Positions 1-5,558 of a stretch of 6,563 nt of DNA are shown in pieces (position 1 is the stretch's first letter; each line of letters opens with the position of its first letter). Source of the stretch: a bacterium. Lineage in GTDB: Bacteria > Tectomicrobia > Entotheonellia > Entotheonellales > Entotheonellaceae. The stretch spans positions 1-6,563 of the forward strand of contig JAPULM010000530.1 in the NCBI GenBank assembly GCA_027294925.1, given 5' to 3'. The notes beneath the pieces were generated by a model that saw only the letters and a program-made list of their open reading frames with translations, was not told the origin of the DNA and did not search any database. The translations under genes and the position numbers were made by a program.

Positions 1-36
1 GCGGACGCCGAGCTGATCCCCGCCAAGAGTCAGTGA
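1..36 (+). CDS. C-terminal end of an upstream gene (unidentified)
   Basis: Reading from base 1, eleven sense codons precede a TGA at 34-36, giving the peptide ADAELIPAKSQ. The first nine codons all end in G or C, as expected of a coding frame in GC-rich DNA. The other two forward frames do not show this pattern. The fragment is too short to identify. It ends 31 bases before the thioesterase start on the same strand, so the two genes could be co-transcribed. The frame choice is inference from codon third positions only. Confidence 0.5.
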   Translation, partial: ADAELIPAKSQ

Positions 37-67
37 TGCTGGCCTGCTAACTTGAGGATGAACGGTA

Positions 68-472
68 ATGCGAAATGACATTCGAGGCGCGCCACTTTTT
101 GCGGAGCACATGCCGACCCAAGTGGTCGAGCGGGGCCCGGACAGGGTGGTGCTAGAAACTGAGTTTACCCCACCTCATCTCAACGCAGCTGGCACAGTGC
201 ATGGGGGTATATTAGCCACACTGTTTGATATTGCAGTAACCGGTGCGGCCAAATCCAGTGTCAATAACGGTATCGGGACCTTTGGCATTACGTTATCGTT
301 AACGATGAATTTTATTCAGCCGCTCAGCCCCGGGCATGCCCGCTGTGAAGGCGTGGTGACTGGAGGTGGCAACCGGACCAAGTTTGTGGATGCCAAGATT
401 TTTGACAGTCAGGGTCAACTCGCAGCCACTGCAACCTCAACCGTGCGGGTGATTGACCTCGAGGGCCAGTGA
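68..472 (+). CDS. PaaI-type hot-dog fold thioesterase
   Basis: The 134-residue product has the length and layout of a single-domain PaaI/4HBT-type acyl-CoA thioesterase, which hydrolyses acyl-CoA or aryl-CoA thioesters in the cytoplasm, usually as a dimer or tetramer. The hot-dog signature is clear. Asn39 and the GTVHGG stretch (42-47) start the central helix, and Asp54 in ATLFDIA sits where the family has its catalytic acid. The following strands TLSLTMNFIQPL (74-85) and CEGVV (93-97) fit the beta-sheet. A GAGGA motif at 54-58 lies 9 bases before the ATG and supports this start. An ATG at 58 is out of frame. The acyl substrate cannot be told from sequence. It follows an upstream gene end by 31 bases and converges on the broken aldo/keto reductase. 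Bases 473-576 after it hold no clear terminator. Confidence 0.9.
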   Translation: MRNDIRGAPLFAEHMPTQVVERGPDRVVLETEFTPPHLNAAGTVHGGILATLFDIAVTGAAKSSVNNGIGTFGITLSLTMNFIQPLSPGHARCEGVVTGGGNRTKFVDAKIFDSQGQLAATATSTVRVIDLEGQ

Positions 473-576
473 TGGGAAATGGGAGGGAGGCTAGATCATT
501 CCATACGATTTGGTGTTGCAAGGCGGAGCTGTGTATTTCCATGACTTACGAGATTTTGACATTACCAGCACGCCCG

Positions 577-1569
577 CTACCACGGCCTGTACGGACGCAG
601 GTGGGCGGTGGGCGTACCCCACGCAGGGGCCAGGGCTTGAAGAACACCGTTGAGCTCATCCGTCTCTTCTGAGGTGAGGCGCCAGTCTGACGCTTTGGCG
701 TTGGCGATAATTTGCTCCGGCCGCGTCACGCCAGCGATGACACTACTGACCTGGGAATGGGCCAGTAACCAGGCGAAGGCGAGCTCCGCTATCGTGCGTG
801 ACCGTGCAGTAGCAAACGCCTCGAGTTGTTCCAGCACATCGAAATTCTCATCCGTGAGGATAAACTCAGCCCGCTGCGTTTACACCGCTAATCGGGTGCC
901 GACCGGCGCCGGCTGGCCGCGTCTGTACTTGCCGGTCAGAAAACCACTAGCCAGAGGAAAGTAAGGCAGAATACCGATATTAAAGCGCTGGCAACAGGGC
1001 AGCAGTTCTTTCTCGATACCCCGTTTGAGCATACTGTACTCGGGCTCGACACCGACTAAAGGCTCCAGGCCCAATGTCCTGACCACGCCCACGGCTTCAG
1101 CAACTTGCCACGCCGCAAAATTGGAACAGCCAATGTACCGAACCTTTCCTTGCATCACCAGATTATGCATGGTGCGCAGGGATTCCTCCAAGGGCGTGAA
1201 CGGATCGTAGTAGTGGATCTGGTAGAGATCGAGATAATCGGTCCGGAGCTTCTTCAGGCTGGCCTCGACCTGGGTCAGAATATGCTTGCGGGAGGCCCCA
1301 TGCTGGTTGGGTCCGTCACCCATGTTGGAGGCGACTTTCGTGGCCAAGAGCACCTCGTCGCGGCGCCCTCTCAGAGCTTTGCCAATAAATTCTTCCGCCA
1401 CGCCACCGCCATACGTGTTGGACGTCTCAATAAAATTAATGCCTGCCTCGATCGCCTGCTTCAAGATCCGTTCTGCTTCATGATAATCATTTCGAGCCCC
1501 GAAGTTGTTAGTGCCAAGCCCAATGACGGAGACTTGCAGTCCCGAGTCCCCCAACCTGCGATATTCCAT
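577..1569 (-). pseudogene. aldo/keto reductase gene interrupted by an in-frame stop
   Basis: This is a full-length aldo/keto reductase frame of 330 codons, counting the stop in its middle, of the Shaker-beta/YghZ-like type that reduces carbonyls with NADPH. I start it at Met 1569 (MEYRRLGDSGLQVS), the usual family N-terminus, with GGAAGG 8 bases upstream. The barrel start IGLGTNNFG (16-24), Tyr53, Lys78 (LLATKV) and His119 (LYQIH) are present, and VIAGVTRPEQIIAN (277-290) is the C-terminal cofactor-binding segment. A TAA at 882-880 (codon 230) falls after GTRLAV. The same frame continues with TQRAEFILTDENFD and runs to the natural end, so this is a nonsense change, not a frameshift. The position of the catalytic Asp holds Glu48 (FIETSNTYGGG). 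The 229-residue truncated product would lack the last part of the barrel and is probably inactive. A sequencing error or readthrough cannot be excluded. Confidence 0.9.
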
Positions 1570-1576
1570 AAAACGA

Positions 1577-1583
1577 TCCTTCC
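1577..1583 (-). promoter_or_regulatory. ribosome-binding site that fixes the reductase start
   Basis: On the minus strand GGAAGGA precedes the ATG at 1569 by 7-8 bases. The frame stays open upstream to a TTG at 1650, but the added 27 residues do not resemble the family, while the protein from 1569 begins as aldo/keto reductases normally do. This site decides for the shorter start. Confidence 0.6.
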
Positions 1584-1676
1584 AAACACGCCACGATGAT
1601 GCAACTCGGCTCGTCGAGAACGTACCGATGATCCGTTTACCTCGCAGCAAGCGATAGTTCTCGCATACCTTAGCGT

Positions 1677-1763
1677 TTAGCGCTCACCCCCATCGATGAG
1701 CGCGAAGCGGATGTTGCCATCTCGTAGCTGTTGGAGCGCTCGAGGTGACATTTTGTCAGCCAT
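1677..1763 (-). pseudogene. rhodanese-like N-terminal stub
   Basis: This 28-codon frame starts MADKMSPRALQQLRDG and continues to FALID before an abrupt end in GGER and TAA. The pattern SPxAL..L.....FALID matches the first strand and helix of rhodanese-homology domains, where the next residues are normally VRE followed by the rest of about 100 residues including the active-site Cys. All of that is missing, so the gene would have lost everything after its first strand. A GGAGG at 1776-1772 lies 8 bases before the ATG. Two further in-frame ATGs lie upstream (1784, 1778) but have no comparable site. It sits about 108 bases upstream of the aldo/keto reductase on the same strand. The family call rests on about 20 residues and is tentative; a chance short frame is possible. 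Confidence 0.35.
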
Positions 1764-1817
1764 TGCGTCGGCCTCCATCCTCATATGATTGTAAGGGTTC
1801 ACAACGCTTTGGCGTTC

Positions 1818-1892
1818 TCAACGAGCGTTGCTGAAACGCCGCTCATCGACGTCCATCTTCAGGCGCAACCCTGGTAATTTATCTTCCATCAT
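1818..1892 (-). CDS. very short unidentified reading frame with strong RBS
   Basis: The frame encodes 24 residues beginning MMEDKLPGLRLKMDVDE and ends at a TGA (1820-1818). AGGAGGGG at 1901-1894 is an excellent Shine-Dalgarno sequence. It is too close to the ATG at 1892 but well placed for the second ATG at 1889, so the real start is probably 1889. After the TGA the same frame stays open and runs into the rhodanese-like stub, so the two may be parts of one decayed gene, or a leader peptide and a stub. I do not recognise the peptide. A TATAAT box about 90 bases upstream could drive it. Confidence 0.25.
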   Translation of the reverse strand: MMEDKLPGLRLKMDVDERRFSNAR

Positions 1893-1978
1893 GCCCCTCC
1901 TGTCGTCCGGCAGAAACGCCTCCACACCGTTGCTTACAAAACAGTGACCAAGTCTCACATTTCATGCTGGGCGACCGC

Positions 1979-2008
1979 ATTATACGGCTTGTGGCATGTT
2001 GCTGCCAC
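1979..2008 (-). promoter_or_regulatory. candidate minus-strand promoter overlapped by a dyad
   Basis: The minus strand reads TATAAT at 1984-1979, a perfect -10 box. Directly upstream a perfect inverted repeat, GTGGCA-N6-TGCCAC (1991-2008), covers the place where a -35 box would lie. No good TTGACA-like hexamer is present at 16-18 bases, so the promoter would be weak or activator-dependent, with the dyad as a possible protein-binding site. It points toward the short frames at 1892 and 1763 and then the aldo/keto reductase. Prediction only. Confidence 0.35.
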
Positions 2009-2037
2009 GTAAATCTCTTGGTGGGTTTTACGAGTCT

Positions 2038-2232
2038 TGTCGTCCTACTATTTATCGAGATAGAATAAGACCGTCGCCGACGCGCGCGGGTATCCCTGGA
2101 CATGCCCCCCACACCATGCGAGTATTAGTTCCCAAATCCATGTTGTCATGGTAGCGTAGTCTTCTCCAACAGGGGTAGCCTCCACATCGCTGAGAAGGAA
2201 CCCCGAATGGGTTACCAGTGAGTAGGACGACA
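2038..2232. repeat. segment bounded by 12-bp inverted repeats, possibly a small mobile-element relic
   Basis: TGTCGTCCTACT at 2038-2049 and its exact reverse complement AGTAGGACGACA at 2221-2232 bound a 195-bp segment. Each outer side has the triplet TCT (2035-2037 and 2233-2235), which could be a 3-bp target duplication. The interior has a small dyad CCATG-TTGT-CATGG (2138-2151) and no convincing gene. This layout fits a miniature inverted-repeat element, but a 12-bp match at this distance could also be chance. No second copy exists in the window. Confidence 0.3.
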
Positions 2233-2462
2233 TCTTTTGGGTCGTCATCGATTTTTTCAATCCGACGAGTTCTCTAGGTTCGAGTGCGGATGCAGCACCC
2301 GGGTCATAGGCGAAGAGGAGGCGCCAACAGCGCACAGGGGAAGTAGTGATGACGCACAAAACCGTGCCCCAGACAAAAACCGGCTAGCCGATGTCTCACT
2401 AGCCGCTCTAGACGGCGGCCCGGCTCGGCCTGGGGTGCAATTTCGCACGACGGTGAGACGCG

Positions 2463-2476
2463 ATCGGTAAACCGAT
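2463..2476. promoter_or_regulatory. perfect dyad ATCGGT-AA-ACCGAT upstream of the dioxygenase gene
   Basis: Two 6-bp half-sites are separated by two bases and end 22 bases before the dioxygenase ATG. The 14-bp size and location are typical of an operator for a dimeric repressor or a leader-proximal regulator site. No regulator gene lies in the window, and no clear -10/-35 pair could be assigned around it. The symmetry is seen; the function is inferred. Confidence 0.4.
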
Positions 2477-2498
2477 AGATCAATGGCAAAGGTAAGGA

Positions 2499-3377
2499 AT
2501 GAAATCAAACATAGCGGTCAGATTTACACCGTGCGAGTCAGTTATTGGGGCCGAGGTCGAGGGGGTATCACTGCGCGAGCTCCCGAACGAGGCCACGATT
2601 GAGGCAGTGGAGGATGGACTGGAGCAATACGGCGTACTGATTTTTCGCGATCAAGATATCACGCCAAAAGAACAAGTCGCCTGGTCCCGCGCCTTAGGCC
2701 CTCTGGCCCTGACGCAACGTGTGAGCGCACGCCTCCCCCATCTACCGGAAATCTTTATCGTCGGCAACACAATTGATCCGCCAGTGACCTTTTCCCCCAA
2801 GACCGAGCAGGATAACCTCGAATGGCATGCCGATCATATGCATCACGAGGTCACGGCGCGTGCCTCCATGCTCGTGGCCAAGGTGACACCCTGTCGCGGC
2901 GGCGATACGCTCTTTGCCTGCATGTACGCCGCCTACGATCATTTGAGTCCAGACCAACAAGCCGAGGGCGACGGCCTCCGAGTCATCCACTCGGTCAGTG
3001 GCTTGCGAGCCTATCTACGAGGTCAAGGTCACGAAGCCACGGCCAATCAGCCCTACGAGAAACCCGATATCGCGGTGGAGCGTCCCCTGGTGCAGCGTCA
3101 CCTGCGCTCTGGCCGTAAGGGGCTTTATTTTGGCAGTCATGTGACAGTGAGCGTAGTGGGCTGGAGTGACGACAAAGCCCGGCGCTTCATCCGGGACTTG
3201 ACCACGCACGCGTGCCAGCCGGCGTTTCAATATCGCCATCAGTGGCGGGTGGGCGATGCCGTGCTGTGGGATAACCGCCGCGTGCTGCACGCCGGGACGG
3301 TCTATGATATGGAGCGCGAGACCCGACTCATGCATCGGACGACCTTAGAGGAGACCTCACGGCAAACCGTAGCGTAA
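2499..3377 (+). CDS. TauD/TfdA-family Fe(II)/2-oxoglutarate-dependent dioxygenase
   Basis: The 292-residue protein has the size and full motif set of the TauD/TfdA family, cytoplasmic enzymes that couple 2-oxoglutarate decarboxylation to hydroxylation of a substrate, often releasing sulfite or another group. The iron ligands are His110 and Asp112 (EWHADH) and His264 (WDNRRVLHAG, 257-266). Thr137 in GGDTLF and Arg280 in MHRTTL align with the 2-oxoglutarate contacts of TauD. Asp105-Asn106 match TauD's Asp94-Asn95, but the position of TauD's taurine-contacting His70 appears to be in LALTQ, without His, so taurine itself is doubtful. AAAGG at 2488-2492 lies 6 bases before the ATG. A dyad (2463-2476) sits just upstream. 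The PTER-like hydrolase follows on the same strand after 227 bases. No truncation is seen. Confidence 0.92.
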   Translation: MKSNIAVRFTPCESVIGAEVEGVSLRELPNEATIEAVEDGLEQYGVLIFRDQDITPKEQVAWSRALGPLALTQRVSARLPHLPEIFIVGNTIDPPVTFSPKTEQDNLEWHADHMHHEVTARASMLVAKVTPCRGGDTLFACMYAAYDHLSPDQQAEGDGLRVIHSVSGLRAYLRGQGHEATANQPYEKPDIAVERPLVQRHLRSGRKGLYFGSHVTVSVVGWSDDKARRFIRDLTTHACQPAFQYRHQWRVGDAVLWDNRRVLHAGTVYDMERETRLMHRTTLEETSRQTVA

Positions 3378-3586
3378 TGACACAGCTGGATAAACAACTT
3401 AAACGAAGGTGTCTTGCCCCGACAGGACAAGAGACCTCTGACGACTCGAGAGTTGACATCACCTCTTCTACCAACGCGACGCATGAAGGTGTCATCATCT
3501 TGTGTTACTATGGCCGATTCGCTTATCAAGCCAGTCTGGCCAAACGCATCCTGTGCGGAAAGGACAAACATGGCACCGCGTCATAA
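3377..3586 (+). CDS. small unidentified reading frame overlapping the dioxygenase stop
   Basis: A 69-codon frame starts in the TAATGA overlap with the dioxygenase stop, which would allow coupled translation, and ends 18 bases before the PTER-like hydrolase start. Its codon third positions are not GC-biased as in its neighbours, it contains no motif I recognise, and its composition is unlike a folded domain. It starts MTQLDKQ, resembling the MTQLSHS start of the next gene, but this is only four shared residues. The 227-base gap more probably is a spacer or leader. Listed because position alone makes it possible. Confidence 0.15.
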   Translation: MTQLDKQLKRRCLAPTGQETSDDSRVDITSSTNATHEGVIILCYYGRFAYQASLAKRILCGKDKHGTAS

Positions 3587-3604
3587 TCCAGAAGGAGTCT
3601 CGCG

Positions 3605-4654
3605 ATGACCCAACTTTCGCACAGCGACCTCCAGGGTAAGGCACAGACCGTACAGGGGATCATCGATCCGGAAACTCTCGGCCCTACACTCATGCACGAA
3701 CATCTGTTATGGGACATTCGCACCCCAAACGCGCGGTCAGACCCCGGCCAAGGGCCGGAAATCTGCTTAAGCAATGTCTGGAAAATCGACTATGGATCGC
3801 GCAAAGCGCCCAACAACCTGGTGTTCTTTGACCGAGATATCGCGATGGCAGAAGTCGAGAAAATGCACGCGGCCGGGGGACGCAGCCTGGTTGAGCTCAC
3901 CGTCGGTGGGCTTAAACCCGACCCCAACGGCTTGGTACAGATCGCCAGCGCGACGGATACCCACGTCGTCATGGGATGCGGCCACTACGTCGACGCGTAT
4001 CAAGATGCGGCGAACCACAGCCGGTCGATCGATCAGTTTGCCACTGAGATGGTGGGGCAAATCTATGCGGGGGCTTGGGGCACGGGGGTCCGAGCCGGAA
4101 TCATCGGTGAGATTGGCTGTCAGGCACCGTGGACGGACTTGGAAAAACGCGTCATGCGTGGGGCGCTGATGGCCCAACAGGAGACGGGCGCGGCGCTCAA
4201 TGTCCATCCCGGTCGCCATTTCGATCAGCCTCAGGAAGTCGTCGATTTCGTAATCGCACACGGTGGCGATCCATCCCGTCTGATCATCAGCCATATCGAC
4301 CGCACCATCTTTGATAGTGAGCGCCTGTTCCGTCTCGCCGGCAGCGGTTGTATCATTGAGTTGGATCTGTTCGGGCAGGAACAATCCCTCTATTCACTCA
4401 ATCTCAAGGTGGACCTGCCAAACGATGCCGGCCGTCTGCGGTCCATCCGGTGTCTGATCGACCGCGGCCACCTGGAGCAGATTACCATGTCGCATGACAT
4501 TTGCTACCGAACCCGCCTGACCCAGTTTGGCGGACACGGCTATGGCCATATCTTCGAAAATGTTGTTCCCCTGATGCGTCGCCGTGGTTTTTCAGAAGAT
4601 GAGATCGAGCAGATTACCATTAGAACACCCAAGCGCCTGCTGACGTTCAGCTGA
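3605..4654 (+). CDS. phosphotriesterase-related (PTER-like) metal-dependent hydrolase
   Basis: The 349-residue product is a complete amidohydrolase-superfamily TIM barrel of the phosphotriesterase family, closest by eye to phosphotriesterase-related protein (PTER). The N-terminus GKAQTVQGIIDPETLG and the C-terminal GGHGYGHIFENVVPLMRRRG both follow the PTER pattern. The binuclear metal ligands are His31 and His33 (MHEHLL), Glu169 (GEIGC), His201 (NVHPGRH), His230 (ISHIDRT) and Asp298 (SHDIC). Glu169 replaces the carboxylated Lys of true phosphotriesterases, as in PTER and E. coli PHP-type proteins. The family hydrolyses esters, lactones or amides; vertebrate PTER is reported to cleave N-acetyltaurine. 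AGAAGGAG lies 7 bases before the ATG. It follows a TauD/TfdA dioxygenase gene on the same strand, which suggests a joint pathway. The substrate is unknown; no defect is seen. Confidence 0.92.
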   Translation: MTQLSHSDLQGKAQTVQGIIDPETLGPTLMHEHLLWDIRTPNARSDPGQGPEICLSNVWKIDYGSRKAPNNLVFFDRDIAMAEVEKMHAAGGRSLVELTVGGLKPDPNGLVQIASATDTHVVMGCGHYVDAYQDAANHSRSIDQFATEMVGQIYAGAWGTGVRAGIIGEIGCQAPWTDLEKRVMRGALMAQQETGAALNVHPGRHFDQPQEVVDFVIAHGGDPSRLIISHIDRTIFDSERLFRLAGSGCIIELDLFGQEQSLYSLNLKVDLPNDAGRLRSIRCLIDRGHLEQITMSHDICYRTRLTQFGGHGYGHIFENVVPLMRRRGFSEDEIEQITIRTPKRLLTFS

Positions 4655-4935
4655 GGGTTACCGCGATGACGCGACAGCAGCATGGTCAGGACAGTTCATA
4701 ATTCAAGTCCGGGCTAATGAAAAACACCGCCGCATAGCGCGCCGAGTAGAATCGCAATGGAAACCGACTCTACAGCAGATGGGCACCTTACTTCTCAATG
4801 ACAGCTCCTTTCTGATACAATGGGGCTCTCGCACCTACACACGTCCACCGCACAGGTGCTCAACTTTCTGAAGCGTACCTGAGGGATTCGGCCACACGAC
4901 CGATAGCAAGAAAGATCGCGTTGAAGAGACTTAAG
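4655..4935. other. intergenic stretch without recognised features
   Basis: All frames on both strands are cut by frequent stops. A TACAAT at 4815-4820 on the plus strand resembles a -10 box, with only a poor -35 candidate (TTCTCA) 18 bases upstream. No hairpin followed by a T-run was found after the hydrolase stop, so no intrinsic terminator can be assigned. Together with the fragments downstream, it reads as degraded sequence. Confidence 0.5.
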
Positions 4936-5085
4936 ATGGTAACCGGGCAACGAGACATCATGGCCAACATTGAGCGCTTACATCGATGCATGGATCAGGC
5001 TGACTGCGCCGCCATCGTCGCCACGCGTCTGAGTAGGGAGGAACATCATGACGACGTAGAACCATCGAACGCATGTCTATGTTAG
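4936..5085 (+). pseudogene. fragment resembling the start of an M24 (Xaa-Pro-type) peptidase
   Basis: A 49-codon frame contains MANIERLHRCMDQADCAAIV starting at its ninth codon (4960). This matches the way the N-terminal (creatinase/prolidase) domain of M24 peptidases begins: N-x-E-R-L, then a helix and a hydrophobic strand of the type D-A-[LI]-V-A-T. In intact members the strand is followed by a glycine-rich or NVxYL segment and about 350 more residues with the metal site. Here the sequence after VAT (RLSREEHHDD) departs from that pattern and stops at TAG 5083-5085. It would be a non-functional stub, overlapping the start of the next fragment. The family call rests on about 25 residues and is tentative. 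Confidence 0.35.
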
Positions 5086-5405
5086 GATTAGCCGGCGAAG
5101 GCGTCCTCGCCGTTGACACGGAGGGCACCCCCCTTGGAACGGGTGGACTGTACCGCCGGATTGAGGGCGAGCCGGATTGGACCAGCATAATGCAAGGTTT
5201 GCCCGAGGCTCCGCAGGTGCGAGCGCTGCTGGTGCATCCCGACAACCCCGCCGTGGTTTTTTCCGGCACTCAAGCCGGCGTCTATTGCAGCGAGAATCGA
5301 GGCGAGAGCTGGGCGGCGACGGACTCGCGGCTGGGCGATGTGTGGTCGCTGGCTGTCCATCCGCACAACCGCGATATCCTGTTTGCCGGTATGGCATGTG
5401 GGTAG
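5073..5405 (+). pseudogene. truncated BNR/Asp-box repeat (sialidase-like beta-propeller) protein
   Basis: The 110-residue frame shows repeat units of the BNR/Asp-box type that build beta-propellers. VRALLVHPDNPAVVFSGTQ (49-67) is followed by the degenerate Asp-box SENRGESW (73-80), then a second unit VWSLAVHPHNRDILFAG (90-106). GLYRRIEGEPDW (25-36) is the end of an earlier blade. Such proteins normally carry five to seven blades over 300 or more residues, so this one is cut at both ends; after FAG it ends in MACG and TAG. GGGAGG at 5037-5042 precedes an ATG (5048) in a different frame that reads only MTT before TAG, so the original start may have been displaced by a frameshift. Function of the intact protein is unknown; binding or glycan-related roles are typical of the fold. 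Confidence 0.6.
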
Positions 5406-5483
5406 CTCACCTGCCTGCACGTGGAGCCGCTTCCAGAAGGCTTTGGGATCGAAGCCTATTTGTCCTGGACGCGCTATCTTTAA
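5406..5483 (+). other. in-frame continuation after the propeller fragment's stop
   Basis: After the TAG at 5403-5405 the same frame stays open for 25 codons, reading LTCLHVEPLPEGFGIEAYLS and then WTRYL, before a TAA. The peptide looks protein-like but does not continue the Asp-box repeat. It may be the tail of another gene joined here by deletion, or chance. I do not recognise it. The following 163 bases to the amidase start carry no gene. Confidence 0.2.
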
Positions 5484-5558
5484 CGTCATCCGTTGCGAGC
5501 ACGAAAGAAATGGTTCGATTCCTATCGGCGAGCCTTCAGGTGCTTTCATTCTATATCA

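Larger units (their letters stand above)
1893..2498. other. 606-base region without a convincing gene
   Basis: Several frames of 60-100 codons are open here on both strands, but they overlap each other, lack family-like motifs and mostly lack ribosome-binding sites. I therefore call none of them. What the region does hold is a minus-strand promoter candidate with a dyad (1979-2008), a segment bounded by 12-bp inverted repeats (2038-2232), a direct repeat of CTAGCCG (2384-2390 and 2399-2405) and a 14-bp dyad before the dioxygenase gene (2463-2476). It separates the minus-strand genes from the plus-strand dioxygenase and so is the divergent control region between them. Confidence 0.6.

Noticed and set aside
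880..882. Programmed readthrough or codon reassignment at the reductase TAA
   Set aside because: The dioxygenase gene ends at TAA and other genes at TGA as normal stops, and no stimulatory structure is visible, so a plain nonsense change is simpler.
1105..1599. Long plus-strand frame of 164 codons
   Set aside because: It is antisense to the aldo/keto reductase, whose protein motifs are unmistakable, and has no recognisable domain.
1803..1816. Small hairpin AACGC-tttg-GCGTT after the short frame's stop
   Set aside because: A 5-bp stem without a following T-run is not a terminator on either strand.
2226..2257. Hairpin GACGAC/GTCGTC followed by six T residues, resembling a plus-strand terminator
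   Set aside because: The stem is only 6 bp with a 9-base loop, the T-run begins five bases after the stem, and no plus-strand gene ends upstream of it. It also overlaps the right inverted repeat.
2048..2359. 103-codon minus-strand frame in the gene-free stretch
   Set aside because: No family resemblance, no good ribosome-binding site, and it crosses one end of the inverted-repeat segment.
2384..2405. Two copies of CTAGCCG, 15 bases apart
   Set aside because: Seven-base repeats are too short to separate from chance, and their spacing and surroundings match no known site.
3453..3458. Perfect TTGACA in the gap before the PTER-like hydrolase
   Set aside because: No -10-like hexamer lies 15-19 bases downstream; the nearest, TACTAT, is much too far away.
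3405..3493. Direct repeat GAAGGTGTC at 3405-3413 and 3485-3493
   Set aside because: Only nine bases, two copies, with no symmetry or shared flanks; probably chance.
3767..4384. 205-codon minus-strand frame
   Set aside because: Antisense to the PTER-like hydrolase; it exists because of GC-rich codon structure of the true gene on the plus strand.
5088..5549. 153-codon minus-strand frame
   Set aside because: Antisense to the Asp-box repeat fragment, which has clear repeat motifs on the plus strand.
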